A stretch of 64,000 nt of DNA from Myxococcota bacterium (lineage in GTDB: Bacteria > Myxococcota_A > UBA9160 > UBA4427). The stretch lies in contig JASMLK010000043.1 in the NCBI GenBank assembly GCA_030748735.1, forward strand, positions 114,127 through 178,126. The letters run 5' to 3'. Below are positions 49,705 through 59,194 of this stretch, one piece after another. Under the pieces are notes generated by a model. It did no database searches, was not told the DNA's origin, and saw nothing but the letters and a program-made list of their open reading frames with translations. Position 1 is the stretch's first letter; each line of letters starts with the position of its first letter. The position numbers and the translations under genes were made by a program.

Positions 49705-51357
49705 TCAACTCCAGGGAACGATCGTCTCTCCGCTCTGCTCCATCAGCTCGACCAACCGGTCGCGCATGATGACCTTCTGCACCTTGCCGCTTCCCGTCAT
49801 CGGGACGTCATCGGCGTGGATCAGCAGCAGCCCTTCGGGGCGCTTGTAGCCCGAGAGGTGCTCCTTGCAGTGGGCGACGATCGTGTCGCCCGCCGGTTCC
49901 TTGCCCTTCGTCACCACGAGGGCGGCGCCGACCACCTGTCCGCGATCATCGGAGGGCAGCGGAAAGGCGTGGGCAGCCGACACGCCGGGTAGCGTCACCA
50001 ACTTGCTCTCGATGTCCGCCGGCGCAACGTTGATGCCGCCGGTCTTGATGGTGTCCTTGATGCGCTGGGAGAAGATCAGGCGCCCCTCATCGTCGAGGTG
50101 ACCGAGGTCGCCCGTGCGAAAGTAGCCTTCTTCGTCGAAGGTCGTGGCCGGGTCGACTTTGTAGTAACGCCGCATGATCGCGGGCCCTTTGACGCAGATC
50201 TCACCAGGCTCGCCGGGTTTCGCGGGCTCGCCGGTTTCGATGTCGACGATCTTGAGTTCGTTGTCGGGCATCAACGCACCGCAGGTCGTGAGGCGCACCG
50301 GCAGGGGCTCGTCTGCACGTGTGCAGGTGAACGCCGTGCAGGTTTCGGTCATGCCATACATGTTGACGCCACCGAAGCCGTCTTCCGGCGGACCACCCTG
50401 CAAGGCGTCGAAGGGGCCGGTGCCCTTGTGAAGCTTCGAGTGGTCGCGCGTATTCCACTCGGGATGCTGGGTCAGTTCCTTCAGCGTGTGCGGCCAGAGG
50501 TGCCAGGCTGTCGCCCGTTCGCGCTCGATCAATTCGATCGCAACCCCGGGGTCGAAGGAGGGCTGCAGGATCATCGCGGCCCCGTGTGACACGGTGCCGA
50601 GCATCACGTTGATGCAGCCCGCAGAGAAGAACAGCGGATAGTAGAACCAGACGACGTCGTTCTCATCGAGGCATTGATAGGCGCCGATGCGCCGACCATT
50701 GCGCGCGACGGCGTCGTGCACCTGAACCACGCCCTTCGGTCGGGCGGTCGTGCCGGAGGTATAGAGGAGATAACACTCGTCTTCGGCATCGACTTCGGCG
50801 CGCAGGCCTTCGACGATCGACTCGGGCGTCCTCGAGGCCTTTGCTTCGAAGTCGCTCCACGTTTCGAACCCGGTGGGTATCGCTTCGTCGGCTCGGACCA
50901 CCACGCTGCGCAACGCGGGGAGCGAGGTGCTCATCAGCGCGCCGGGTTCTCCCTTTTCGAGATCGGGCGCAGCACCTCGCAACATGGCGAGGTAGTCGTT
51001 CTTCAGGAACCTCGCGGACAGAAACAGGTGCTGCACTTCTGCATGGCGCAGCTGGTACGCGAGATCGTCTTCCTTGCAGAAGGTGCTGACCGGAACGAAG
51101 AGAGCACCCAGCCCGGTGGTCGCGAACGCGAATGCGATCCAATCGGGTCCGTTCTCCATCAAGAGACCGACGCGGCTCCCCTTCCCCACGCCAAGTGCTA
51201 CGAGCGCTCGGGAGATGGTGTCTACGCGGGTGGCCAGATCGGCGTAGCTGTACCGCTCGTCGCGCGTAATCAGCGCAGTGCGGTCGCCGTACTGTTCGAC
51301 CGAAAGGGCCAGCAGCGCGGGCAGCGTGCACGCTTCGTCGGTTGTATCGATCGACAC
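49705..51357 (-). CDS. AMP-dependent acyl-CoA synthetase/ligase
   Basis: A 550-residue adenylate-forming enzyme. Core motifs are LLYTSGTTARPKG (A3), the YGMTETC block (A5), FRTGDLGHLDDEGRL (A7/A8 hinge) and the C-terminal catalytic Lys in GSGKVQK. It activates a carboxylic acid to its acyl-CoA through an acyl-adenylate. It is the last gene of the ten-gene operon and lies 15 bp after the tandem CoA transferase. A second, different ligase begins the operon (62358), so two acids, or both ends of one molecule, may be activated. Confidence 0.92.
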   Translation of the reverse strand: MSIDTTDEACTLPALLALSVEQYGDRTALITRDERYSYADLATRVDTISRALVALGVGKGSRVGLLMENGPDWIAFAFATTGLGALFVPVSTFCKEDDLAYQLRHAEVQHLFLSARFLKNDYLAMLRGAAPDLEKGEPGALMSTSLPALRSVVVRADEAIPTGFETWSDFEAKASRTPESIVEGLRAEVDAEDECYLLYTSGTTARPKGVVQVHDAVARNGRRIGAYQCLDENDVVWFYYPLFFSAGCINVMLGTVSHGAAMILQPSFDPGVAIELIERERATAWHLWPHTLKELTQHPEWNTRDHSKLHKGTGPFDALQGGPPEDGFGGVNMYGMTETCTAFTCTRADEPLPVRLTTCGALMPDNELKIVDIETGEPAKPGEPGEICVKGPAIMRRYYKVDPATTFDEEGYFRTGDLGHLDDEGRLIFSQRIKDTIKTGGINVAPADIESKLVTLPGVSAAHAFPLPSDDRGQVVGAALVVTKGKEPAGDTIVAHCKEHLSGYKRPEGLLLIHADDVPMTGSGKVQKVIMRDRLVELMEQSGETIVPWS

Positions 51358-51372
51358 CGGGGGCTTCCTCTC

Positions 51373-53742
51373 CTAGACGAGCACGCTCTCTTCGACGAGC
51401 CGCGCGATCTCGTCGTCGCCGAGTTCGAGCAATTCCTTGAAGACATAGTCGTTGTTCTCGCCGAGGGTCGGCGTCTTGCGCGTCACATCGGCCGGCGTTT
51501 CGCTGAACAACCACGGCGTTCCGTAGATGCGGCAAGGGTCGAAGTCGTCGAACTCGTGCTGGTAGCAGAGCCCGCGACCGGCGAAGTGAGCCGTTTCGTT
51601 GCGTTCGTCGAGGTCGAGCACCGCCGAAGTCGGCACACCGGCCGCCGCGAGCTGTTCGACGGCGGCGTCGCGATCGAGCCCCGAGGTCCAACTCGTGATG
51701 GCTTCGTTGATCTCGGCCGCACGTTCGCGTCGCTGCGCTGCGCCGGCCAGGTCTGCGTTCGACCCCAGGTCGTCCCGGCCCATCACACCGCAGAGCGCTT
51801 GCCATTCGTCATCGGTGCGCACCGCCAGCGCGAGCCAGCGCTCTTCGCCTTCGGCGGCGTAGATGCCATGCGGACAGAAGTTCGTGTGCCCGTTGCCCTG
51901 CGGCCCGACACGATCGCCGTTCAGCTGATGGGCGAGCATCGGTTCGCCGAGAGTCGACGCCGACGAATCCATCTGGCTGACGTCGACGAACTGCCCCTCG
52001 CCCGTGTTGGCGCGATGATGCAACGCCGCGAGCCCACCGATCACGCCCTGGATCGCCATCGTCGTATCGCCAAGGCCAAAGGGGAGGAGCCCCGTCGAAG
52101 TATCGATTTCCGGATATCCGACCATCAACTCGGTTCCCGCGTACCCGGTGGCGATCGATGCGAAGCCACGCATGCCGCGCAGTGGACCTTCCTGGCCCGC
52201 CATGCTCATCGAGACGACGATGATCTCGGGGTTCTCCTTCGCGAGGTCGTCGTAGGCCAGCCGGTTCTTCGCCATCACACCGGCGGCGAAGTTGTCCATC
52301 ACGATGTCGGACTTACGGGCCAGCTTCTGCACCAGCTCCTGGCCTTCGGGAAGACCCAGGTTGAACGTCGCCGACATCTTGCTGCGGTTGTTGTGACAGA
52401 AGAACCACGACGTGTAGTCGAGAAAGCGCATCAGATCCTGGCGCTTGCTGGTCTCCACGCGGATGACCTCGGCCCCCATGTCGGCGAAGAGCTGCCCCGC
52501 CATCGGGCCCGCCCAGTTCCAACCGAAGTCGAGGACGCGTACGCCTTCGAGGGCGCGGGTCGGCGCCCCCGTCACTTCGAGCGCGATGGGTTCGGGTAGG
52601 TTCGCGCGCAAGTCGGCACCATCGGCGTTGCGCTTCGGGCCGCGGGTAGCGAGTTCCGTCGGCGTCCGCCGCAGCTGATAGCCGGGCTTGGGCACCTTCA
52701 CCGCCTGGCCACCCACCTCGAACTCGCCAAAGAGCTCGCGAAAGGCGAATTGCTCACTCGCGAGCACTTCGTCGACGTTCTGCGCCACGCCCATGACGAT
52801 GTTTTCGGCCATCGCCATTTCGATCAGCTCGGCGCGGTCGTACTCCATCAACCAGGTCTTGAAGTGCTTGTCGACGGGCTTCGAATCGACGAGCCCGAGA
52901 TAGACGGCGTTGCCCGCCTGCCCTTCCTTCGACCACTTCGGGTTGTCCATCAGTGATAGAAACGCTTCCCACTGCTTCGGTGTCTGCGAGGCGATGCAGA
53001 CGAAACCGTCCTTGCAGGCGAAGAAGCCCGTGGGATACATCGAGCCCTTCATCGATGTACTGCGCTGCCCCCACTTGGCGCCGCCCTTCGCGCCGACGAG
53101 ATGCATGCCACCGACGCAGTAGGCCATGACCTGAGCGACCGAGACATCGACGCCCTGGCCACGTCCCGAGGAACGCCGCGCGTAGAGCGCACAAAGCGCC
53201 GCAGCGAATGCGTGGAGCGCGCCCTGGTAGTCCGCCTGCTCGAAGGGAATGCGCAGCGGTTCGCGGTCGGGCATCCCGAGCGCGAGAGGCAGCGAGGCTG
53301 CCCCCTGCGCAGTGATGTCCGTACCCGGGCGATCCGCCCATTCACCGGTACGCCCGTAGGGTGAAACTGAAACCACGACCAGGTGGGGATGGCGCGCAGT
53401 GAGAGAAGCCGCGTCGAGCCCCCAGCGCTTGTACTCGTCCGGTGCGCTGTTCTCGACCAGTACATCGGCGCCCGCCAGCAGACCGTGAAAGAACTCGAGG
53501 TCGGCAGAGTCATCGAGGTCGGCGACGACGCCGCGCTTGCCGGCGTTCAGGTAGTGAAAGATCCCACTCTCTTCTGGATCCGGTCCACCCGCGCCAAAGG
53601 GCCCCTGCTCACGCGAGGGATCCCCGCCCGGCCCTTCGACCTTGATGACTTCGGCACCCAGGTCCGCGAACAACCGCGCGCAATACGGTGCCGACACGTT
53701 GTTGCCGAATTCGACGACTCGAAGATCTGCAAGCGCTCCCAT
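51373..53742 (-). CDS. CaiB/BaiF-family CoA transferase, tandem-fused double domain
   Basis: A 789-residue fusion of two class III CoA-transferase domains, residues 1-385 and 395-789. Each has the N-terminal block (LRVVEFGNNVSAPYCARLFADLG; VRVLDFGWNWAGPMAGQLFADMG) and a nucleophile Asp: Asp171 in FEQADYQG and Asp559 in GLGDTTM. This mirrors the fusion at 39354, though the sequences are well diverged. It sits between a MaoC-like hydratase (4-bp gap) and an acyl-CoA ligase. It probably transfers CoA from a pathway acyl-CoA to another acid. Confidence 0.9.
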   Translation of the reverse strand: MGALADLRVVEFGNNVSAPYCARLFADLGAEVIKVEGPGGDPSREQGPFGAGGPDPEESGIFHYLNAGKRGVVADLDDSADLEFFHGLLAGADVLVENSAPDEYKRWGLDAASLTARHPHLVVVSVSPYGRTGEWADRPGTDITAQGAASLPLALGMPDREPLRIPFEQADYQGALHAFAAALCALYARRSSGRGQGVDVSVAQVMAYCVGGMHLVGAKGGAKWGQRSTSMKGSMYPTGFFACKDGFVCIASQTPKQWEAFLSLMDNPKWSKEGQAGNAVYLGLVDSKPVDKHFKTWLMEYDRAELIEMAMAENIVMGVAQNVDEVLASEQFAFRELFGEFEVGGQAVKVPKPGYQLRRTPTELATRGPKRNADGADLRANLPEPIALEVTGAPTRALEGVRVLDFGWNWAGPMAGQLFADMGAEVIRVETSKRQDLMRFLDYTSWFFCHNNRSKMSATFNLGLPEGQELVQKLARKSDIVMDNFAAGVMAKNRLAYDDLAKENPEIIVVSMSMAGQEGPLRGMRGFASIATGYAGTELMVGYPEIDTSTGLLPFGLGDTTMAIQGVIGGLAALHHRANTGEGQFVDVSQMDSSASTLGEPMLAHQLNGDRVGPQGNGHTNFCPHGIYAAEGEERWLALAVRTDDEWQALCGVMGRDDLGSNADLAGAAQRRERAAEINEAITSWTSGLDRDAAVEQLAAAGVPTSAVLDLDERNETAHFAGRGLCYQHEFDDFDPCRIYGTPWLFSETPADVTRKTPTLGENNDYVFKELLELGDDEIARLVEESVLV

Positions 53743-53746
53743 GCGA

Positions 53747-54961
53747 TCAGGCCCCCGCCTTCGACGGAAGCTCGACCGTCACCGCGCCGTCGGTCGTCCG
53801 TTGACCACGCGGATGGCTCTCCGTCCAGATCTCGAGATCGACGAGGTGCTCGTCCCCTTCGACGCGCTTGCCCTTCACTTCGGCGAACAGGCGACACGCG
53901 TCGCCCTGCCAATGGAAGCCGCGGAACTGGCAGTCGAGCTTGCGAAGCTTGCCGTGGTCGCCCATCCAGTTGTTGAACAACTGGGTGAACCAGCTCAAGC
54001 GCTCGAAGCCAGCCTCGTACGCACCCGGCATGCCGAGGTACTTCTCGCAGCGCTCGTTGGTCCAGTGGATGGCGACGGGCGGTTCGGGAACGTTCTCTTC
54101 GTTGCGGATGGGCAGATTGGGCTGCTTTTCCCAGAGCGCCAATGCCAACTCGTGACCGACGAACCAACCCATCGCACCGAAGGCCAGCTCGAACGCGAGC
54201 TTGCTCGTGAGCGTCACCGGCCCCTTGATGATGTACGGCACCTGATCGCCAACGTTCACGTCTTCGAAGTAGAGCGGATCGCCACCGCGGCGATTCTTCA
54301 GGTTCTGGTCGTGATACTCCTGCCAGACGCTTTCGAGCTCTTCATCGGTCCACATGTGCCGCTTGATGCCGGCGTACTTGCTTTCCTTCTTCGCGTTGCT
54401 TCGCGAAAAGCGATGCCACGAAGTGCGGTACGTGCCGATGTACTCGTCCTGCAGCGTCTCGACCTTGGTCGCGTAGTTCTGGACGGCCGCGCGCCCGCCG
54501 GCAAACTTGCTGTCCTCGATGATGTACGCGTCTTCCAGAATCGTCGTTCCCTTGACGACTTCGTCCGCGAACATCGGGCGCTTCCAGTCGTATTCGACGC
54601 CGCGCCAGATCGTGTGGCAACCGGGGAAGCCGTCCGAAGCACCGTTCACGGTTTCGGCGTAGCAGAGCACCGTAGGCGGCGAGATGACGCGCCCCCAGGG
54701 CGAAGCCTCTGCGTAGGGCTTCTTGTGATAGAGCGGGTTCATGTCCGCAAAGCCGCGCGCGTAGCGGCTCACGGTTTCCGCGCTCATGGCGAAGAAGGCC
54801 TGCTTGGGTGCTGGCTTTTCCTTCTCGCCCTTCTTCTTGTTTTCGGTGATCGACTGCATGGTTCCGCGCTTCATGCGCGGCAAGCCCTTGCGTTCGAGCA
54901 AGCGTTCGAGGCTCGCGTCGGTGATCTCGCCCCAGACTTCGCCTTCTCTCAGGTCTGCCAT
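53747..54961 (-). CDS. FAS1/MaoC-like double hot-dog dehydratase
   Basis: A 404-residue protein with two hot-dog halves. The first contains FADMNPLYHKKPYAEASPWGRVISPPTV, the hydratase-type motif region. The second (from about residue 200) has DPLYFEDVNVGDQVPYIIKGPVT and the helical/strand region of a MaoC domain without an obvious catalytic pair. Fused enzymes of this kind hydrate or dehydrate bulky acyl-CoAs. ATG 54961 lies 21 bp after the amidohydrolase. It is in the ten-gene operon. Confidence 0.82.
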   Translation of the reverse strand: MADLREGEVWGEITDASLERLLERKGLPRMKRGTMQSITENKKKGEKEKPAPKQAFFAMSAETVSRYARGFADMNPLYHKKPYAEASPWGRVISPPTVLCYAETVNGASDGFPGCHTIWRGVEYDWKRPMFADEVVKGTTILEDAYIIEDSKFAGGRAAVQNYATKVETLQDEYIGTYRTSWHRFSRSNAKKESKYAGIKRHMWTDEELESVWQEYHDQNLKNRRGGDPLYFEDVNVGDQVPYIIKGPVTLTSKLAFELAFGAMGWFVGHELALALWEKQPNLPIRNEENVPEPPVAIHWTNERCEKYLGMPGAYEAGFERLSWFTQLFNNWMGDHGKLRKLDCQFRGFHWQGDACRLFAEVKGKRVEGDEHLVDLEIWTESHPRGQRTTDGAVTVELPSKAGA

Positions 54962-54982
54962 GTCGTTACCTTCTTCCTTCCC

Positions 54983-55948
54983 TTACGCCTGGTCTTCCAG
55001 TTTCAGAAAGCGCGCCACATTGTCATAGAGGACGGCGCGCTTGGTGTCCTCGCCGATATCCAGTTCCAGGAACTCTCGCTTGCAGCGTTCGAGTCCCAGG
55101 CCATTCGTGCCGAACAGCACCTTGTCGCGCCCACGCCCCGAGTCCATGAACTTGACCAGCCGGTCGTCGAGGCTCTTCGCGTAGTAGGCCGAGATGTCGC
55201 CGTAGACATTCGGGTGCCGCCACAACATCGAGCACCACTCGTCGACCCACGGCCAACCCGTGTGCGAAAGGTTGATGCGCAAGTCGGGGAAGTCGATCGC
55301 CACGTCGTCGGCCAGCATCGGGCGGCCGCAGTCCGAGGGCAACACCTCGGCCGAGTGCCCGACCTGGAAGCCCACCGCGATGTCGAGTTCGACGCACTTC
55401 TGGTAGAGCGGGTAGAAGCGTCGATCGTTCGGGGGCAACCCGAAAGACAACCCATGGAACCAGACGTACTTGAAGCCCAGCTCCTTCACCCCGCGCTCGA
55501 TGTCCGCGATGCTCTGGCCGATGTGGAACGGGCTGTAACTCGCGGCACCCACGATGCGGCCGCCGGTCTCTTCGACCGCCTCGCCGATCGGGTCCATCGG
55601 GTAGTCCATGATGAAGTCGTGGTGATAGTGATAGGACCACATCTTCGTCGCACAGACCGCGATGTGGGTGTATCCGAGTTCGTCCATGTCGGCGATGCAC
55701 TCGGCGGCGTTGGCGTGGCCGCTGAGCATGCCGTGGCCGCCACCCCCACCCGACTTCTTCTTTTCCTTCCCGTCCCCGTCCTTCTTCGCCCGCGATTCCG
55801 GTGGCTTCGCCGTGAGCTTCTTGAAGGTGGTCTGCAGCATGAGCTGGAATTCCTTGAAGGCAAACGGGTTGCCCGCCAGATCACGCCGGATCTCGAGGAT
55901 GTGGTTCATGATGTCGATGGACGGGTAGTCCTTCAGATCAACGCTCAT
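54983..55948 (-). CDS. Amidohydrolase-2 family protein with degenerate metal site and basic linker
   Basis: A 321-residue relative of the protein at 2126. The barrel shows MDELGYTHIAV, RRFYPLYQKCVELDIAV, QVGHSAEVL, LSHTGWPWVDEW and LFGTNGLG. The usual N-terminal HxH is IMNH and the terminal Asp is Asn, so a normal binuclear or mononuclear site is not complete. An unusual insert of about 20 residues of Lys, Asp and five consecutive Gly lies at about residues 52-72. The stop of the ene-reductase gene overlaps its ATG by one base. A decarboxylase or hydratase-like role in the operon is possible but unproven. Confidence 0.78.
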   Translation of the reverse strand: MSVDLKDYPSIDIMNHILEIRRDLAGNPFAFKEFQLMLQTTFKKLTAKPPESRAKKDGDGKEKKKSGGGGGHGMLSGHANAAECIADMDELGYTHIAVCATKMWSYHYHHDFIMDYPMDPIGEAVEETGGRIVGAASYSPFHIGQSIADIERGVKELGFKYVWFHGLSFGLPPNDRRFYPLYQKCVELDIAVGFQVGHSAEVLPSDCGRPMLADDVAIDFPDLRINLSHTGWPWVDEWCSMLWRHPNVYGDISAYYAKSLDDRLVKFMDSGRGRDKVLFGTNGLGLERCKREFLELDIGEDTKRAVLYDNVARFLKLEDQA

Positions 55949-57996
55949 CAGATCTCCATGCCAACGCGGGCGCCGTGCTGGGTCGCTTCGGCGAGGAAAC
56001 GCGGCACCCAGGCCGACCCCACCAGAAACAGACGGACCGCAGAGGGGTCGGTTCCAGTTTCACTTCGTTGCTCACGGTCGGAGCCCTGCCCCAGACCTTC
56101 CTTCAATTCGTAGTACAGGCGCGCGTCGGGCACCGAACCGTAGACGAGAACCACCGAGTCGAAGCCCTCGAACGCGCGCAGCGCCCCACCGAAAGCCGAG
56201 TGGAACTCGAGCTTGCCGTCGGACACCGCGGCGAGCCGCAGGCCGGTGTGGATCGCGACGTCGTGCTCGACCAGCCGCGTCATCGCCGGAGCGATCGAAT
56301 AGCGATCGATCTGCGAACCGATGCTCATCCACTTGTGGAAGATCTCGACGTGCTTGCCCCGGTCGGCGATGTAGTCGGCCACATTGAGGGTTTCGAAGTA
56401 GTCCTCCTGGGACACCACGGCGACGCGGTCACCGACTTCAGCCCGACCGGCCAGGACGTCCCACCCCTGCACCACGTTCGGGCCGTCGATGCCCGGCGTG
56501 TCGGGCACACGCGGTACCGAGCCCGTTGCACACGCAATCGCGTCCGCCCCGAGCGCCAACACCTCGTCGCAGGTGGCTTCGCTTTCCAGTCGCACGTCCA
56601 CGCCCAGGCGTTCGAGTGCGTTCTCCTGGAAGATGCGGAAGTCGTCGTAGCTGTCGCGACCCGGGGCCGCCGACGCGAGGTTGATCTGCCCGCCGAGACG
56701 CTTGCCCTTCTCGAGCAGGATCACTTCATGGCCACGCCCTGCCGCGACGCGGGCCGCTTCGCAGCCAGCCGGACCGCCACCGACCACGACGAAGCGCTTC
56801 TTCTCCTCGGCCGGCTTGTCGTTCATGGCGAAGAAGAGTTCGTTGCCCACTTCGGGGTTCACCGAGCAGGTCGGTCGCTGAAACATGTCTGGTGTGTCGT
56901 CGTGGACAGACTTGGCGATGCAGCGGTTGCAACCGATGCAGCGGCGCATTTCCGACAACCGCCCTTCCCGCGCCTTGTTGGCGAATTCGGGGTCCGCGAT
57001 ACCCGCGCGGGTCATGCCCACGAGGTCGCAGCAGCCTTCGGCGAGCAGCTGTTCGGCGATGCCCGGGTCGTTCACGCGCCCGGAAAAGAGAATCGGAATG
57101 TCTTCCAGGTCGACCTTCAGCGCCTTGCCGGCTTCGCGATAGATCGCGTGCCCGTAGTAGGAAGGCTGTACGTAGGCCGGGCCGCCCCAGCTGTGCCCGA
57201 CGTCGACGTTCACGAAGTCGAGGGTGTCGGTCTCGGCCACGTAGCTCATCATTTCGCGCAGGGTGAGCAGGTCGTAGCCACCTTCGCGGGTTTCCTGTCC
57301 GTTGACGCGAATGCCGACCGCGATGCGATCACCGACGACTTCCTTCACGGCCAGCATGACTTCGCGCAGGAAGCGCGTGCGGTCGCGCGCGTCGCCGCCC
57401 CATTCGTCCGTTCGCATATTGAGCGCGGGAGACAAGAAGGTCTGCGGAAGGGTTTCGTGAGCGCAGTGGATCTCGATGCCGTCGACGCCCGCCTCGACGA
57501 ACTTCGCGGCCGCGTCGGCGTAGGTTCGGATCAACTGCGCGATCTCATTCGCGTCGAGTTCGTGCGGCGTCCAGTCGTAGGCTTCGACGATCGGCACGCT
57601 CGACGCCGCCATGGTGAAGTTCAGCTGCGTCAGCTGACACACGGTGACCGAGCCTGTTTCGCGCACGGCTTCGGCAAACTTCCCCAGGCTGTCGGTGAAG
57701 CCCGGCATGTTGAAGAGCGGAATGCGAATCGCGCCGGTCCCCGGAAAGAACTCGTCCGCGGCTTCGTTCGGCAGCGGCGCGTTGAGGAGAAAGGTCTCGC
57801 TCCCGATCCAGCCGGTGCCGCCACGCGCCTTGGCGACGTGGTGTGCGATGAAGGGGTCGTCGACGAACCCGGGCATCTGGGCCGCACGAATGGTGTTGGT
57901 CGTCTCGCAAATGCGGTTCGGGACCGTCATCGGTCCGACCGCGAGCGGTTCGAAGAGGCGCTCGAATTGAGGCTGTGCGGGGGGGCTGCTCGGCAT
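55948..57996 (-). CDS. Fe-S flavoenzyme, 2,4-dienoyl-CoA reductase/BaiCD-like ene-reductase
   Basis: A 682-residue protein. An N-terminal OYE-type TIM barrel binds FMN (about residues 10-340). An iron-sulfur Cys set lies in RRCIGCNRC (353, 356, 359) plus Cys377. The C-terminal FAD/NAD(P) domain starts with FVVVGGGPAGCEAARVAAGRG. This is the layout of 2,4-dienoyl-CoA reductase and bile-acid 7-dehydroxylation BaiCD. ATG 57996 follows GGGAG; it lies 18 bp from the ACAD gene. It reduces an alpha,beta-unsaturated bond of an acyl-CoA or steroid enone. Confidence 0.88.
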   Translation of the reverse strand: MPSSPPAQPQFERLFEPLAVGPMTVPNRICETTNTIRAAQMPGFVDDPFIAHHVAKARGGTGWIGSETFLLNAPLPNEAADEFFPGTGAIRIPLFNMPGFTDSLGKFAEAVRETGSVTVCQLTQLNFTMAASSVPIVEAYDWTPHELDANEIAQLIRTYADAAAKFVEAGVDGIEIHCAHETLPQTFLSPALNMRTDEWGGDARDRTRFLREVMLAVKEVVGDRIAVGIRVNGQETREGGYDLLTLREMMSYVAETDTLDFVNVDVGHSWGGPAYVQPSYYGHAIYREAGKALKVDLEDIPILFSGRVNDPGIAEQLLAEGCCDLVGMTRAGIADPEFANKAREGRLSEMRRCIGCNRCIAKSVHDDTPDMFQRPTCSVNPEVGNELFFAMNDKPAEEKKRFVVVGGGPAGCEAARVAAGRGHEVILLEKGKRLGGQINLASAAPGRDSYDDFRIFQENALERLGVDVRLESEATCDEVLALGADAIACATGSVPRVPDTPGIDGPNVVQGWDVLAGRAEVGDRVAVVSQEDYFETLNVADYIADRGKHVEIFHKWMSIGSQIDRYSIAPAMTRLVEHDVAIHTGLRLAAVSDGKLEFHSAFGGALRAFEGFDSVVLVYGSVPDARLYYELKEGLGQGSDREQRSETGTDPSAVRLFLVGSAWVPRFLAEATQHGARVGMEI

Positions 57997-58013
57997 TGCT
58001 CCCGTCTTCTTTC

Positions 58014-59156
58014 CTAGCTCTTGATCTGCGGGACCCAATCTTCGCTCATGTAGGCCGCGACGCGATCTCGATGATGATCCGCGTCGCCCTGGAGCGCCGC
58101 GTTGCAGCGTGAGCGTCGCATGTGCAGATGAACGTCGTACTCCCAGGTAAAGCCCACGCCGCCGTGAATTTGCAGGGCCGTCTCCGCGGCGTCCACGGCC
58201 GCATCGGATAGCCAGGCCTTCGCGCCCGACACCAGCGGACCCGCGTTGTCTCGGCCCTCGTCGAGGGCGAGGCACGCACCGTAGAGCAGGCTGATACCGA
58301 TCTCGACATCGACCAGTGTGTTGGCGAGGCGATGACTCACCGCCTGGAAGCTCCCGATGGGCTTGCCGAACTGTTCGCGCTCGATCGCATAGAGGCGCGT
58401 GAGTTCGAGGGACGCCTCGGCGCTACCGAGGAGGTCGGCGGCGAGCAGCACGGTCGCGATGTCGTACACATCGTGAAGCAGCGATGCGCCACGGTCCTTG
58501 CCTCCGACCAGGGCGCTGCCCTCGACCGGCGCGTTTTCGAAGACCACCTCGGCGCAAGACTGTCCGTCCATGCGGTCCATGCGGTTGATCGTGACGCCCT
58601 CGGCTTCGGTCGACACGCGGACGAGTCCGGGGCCGTCGGGAGTCTGTGCCGCAACCAGCAGGACGTCCGCCTCGTTTGCGTCGGGAACCAGGAACTTGCT
58701 GCCACTGAGAAGCCAACCGCTGCTGCTCTCGGATGCGTGGGCTGCAACCGACGCACCGCCATAGAGCCCGGCGCTTTCGTCGATCGCCACGCTCACGCGG
58801 GTCTTGCCCTCGATCAGTTCACTCAGCAGCCCCGAGACGAGTTCCTTGTCGCCGCTTCGTTCGAGGGCGATCGCCGCCACGAGCGAGGATTGAAACGGAC
58901 CGGGAAGAACACCGCGCCCGGCTTCACGGCAAAGCACGGCAGCTGTCATGATGTCGCCGCCGATCCCGCCGGCCTCTTCGGAAGCTGCCACTCCGAGCCA
59001 ACCCATTTCGACGATTTCCTGCCAGACGTCGTCGTCGACCAGCGCGGGACGCGCATCGAGTTGTTCGCGCACGCGCTCGCGGGGCCAACGCTCCGACAGA
59101 AAGTCGCGCGCCATGTCCTGCAGGGCTTCCTGTTCTTCGCTGAGGTTGAAGTCCAA
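58014..59156 (-). CDS. Acyl-CoA dehydrogenase, partner subunit
   Basis: About 380 residues. FNLSEEQEALQDMARDFL opens the helical domain, and HGGVGFTWEYDVHLHMRRSR is the same C-terminal TWEYD motif as in the protein at 37797. The beta-domain flavin-binding block is weak, so it is the FadE28-type subunit of a pair with 59195. I start it at TTG 59156 because GGAAGGAAG lies in front and the next in-frame upstream codon gives no better context. The protein at 37797 is its clear paralog. Confidence 0.84.
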   Translation of the reverse strand: MDFNLSEEQEALQDMARDFLSERWPRERVREQLDARPALVDDDVWQEIVEMGWLGVAASEEAGGIGGDIMTAAVLCREAGRGVLPGPFQSSLVAAIALERSGDKELVSGLLSELIEGKTRVSVAIDESAGLYGGASVAAHASESSSGWLLSGSKFLVPDANEADVLLVAAQTPDGPGLVRVSTEAEGVTINRMDRMDGQSCAEVVFENAPVEGSALVGGKDRGASLLHDVYDIATVLLAADLLGSAEASLELTRLYAIEREQFGKPIGSFQAVSHRLANTLVDVEIGISLLYGACLALDEGRDNAGPLVSGAKAWLSDAAVDAAETALQIHGGVGFTWEYDVHLHMRRSRCNAALQGDADHHRDRVAAYMSEDWVPQIKS

Positions 59157-59194
59157 CGCGCGCTTCCTTCCTTTATCCAACTACCACCGTGAGG

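Noticed and set aside
50674..52599. 641-codon plus-strand frame
   Set aside because: Antisense to the ligase and the tandem CoA transferase, both with full motifs. No domain is visible in the translation.
53642..58017. Two very long plus-strand frames (53642-56113 and 55975-58017)
   Set aside because: They are opposite four motif-rich minus-strand genes of the operon and have shadow-type composition.
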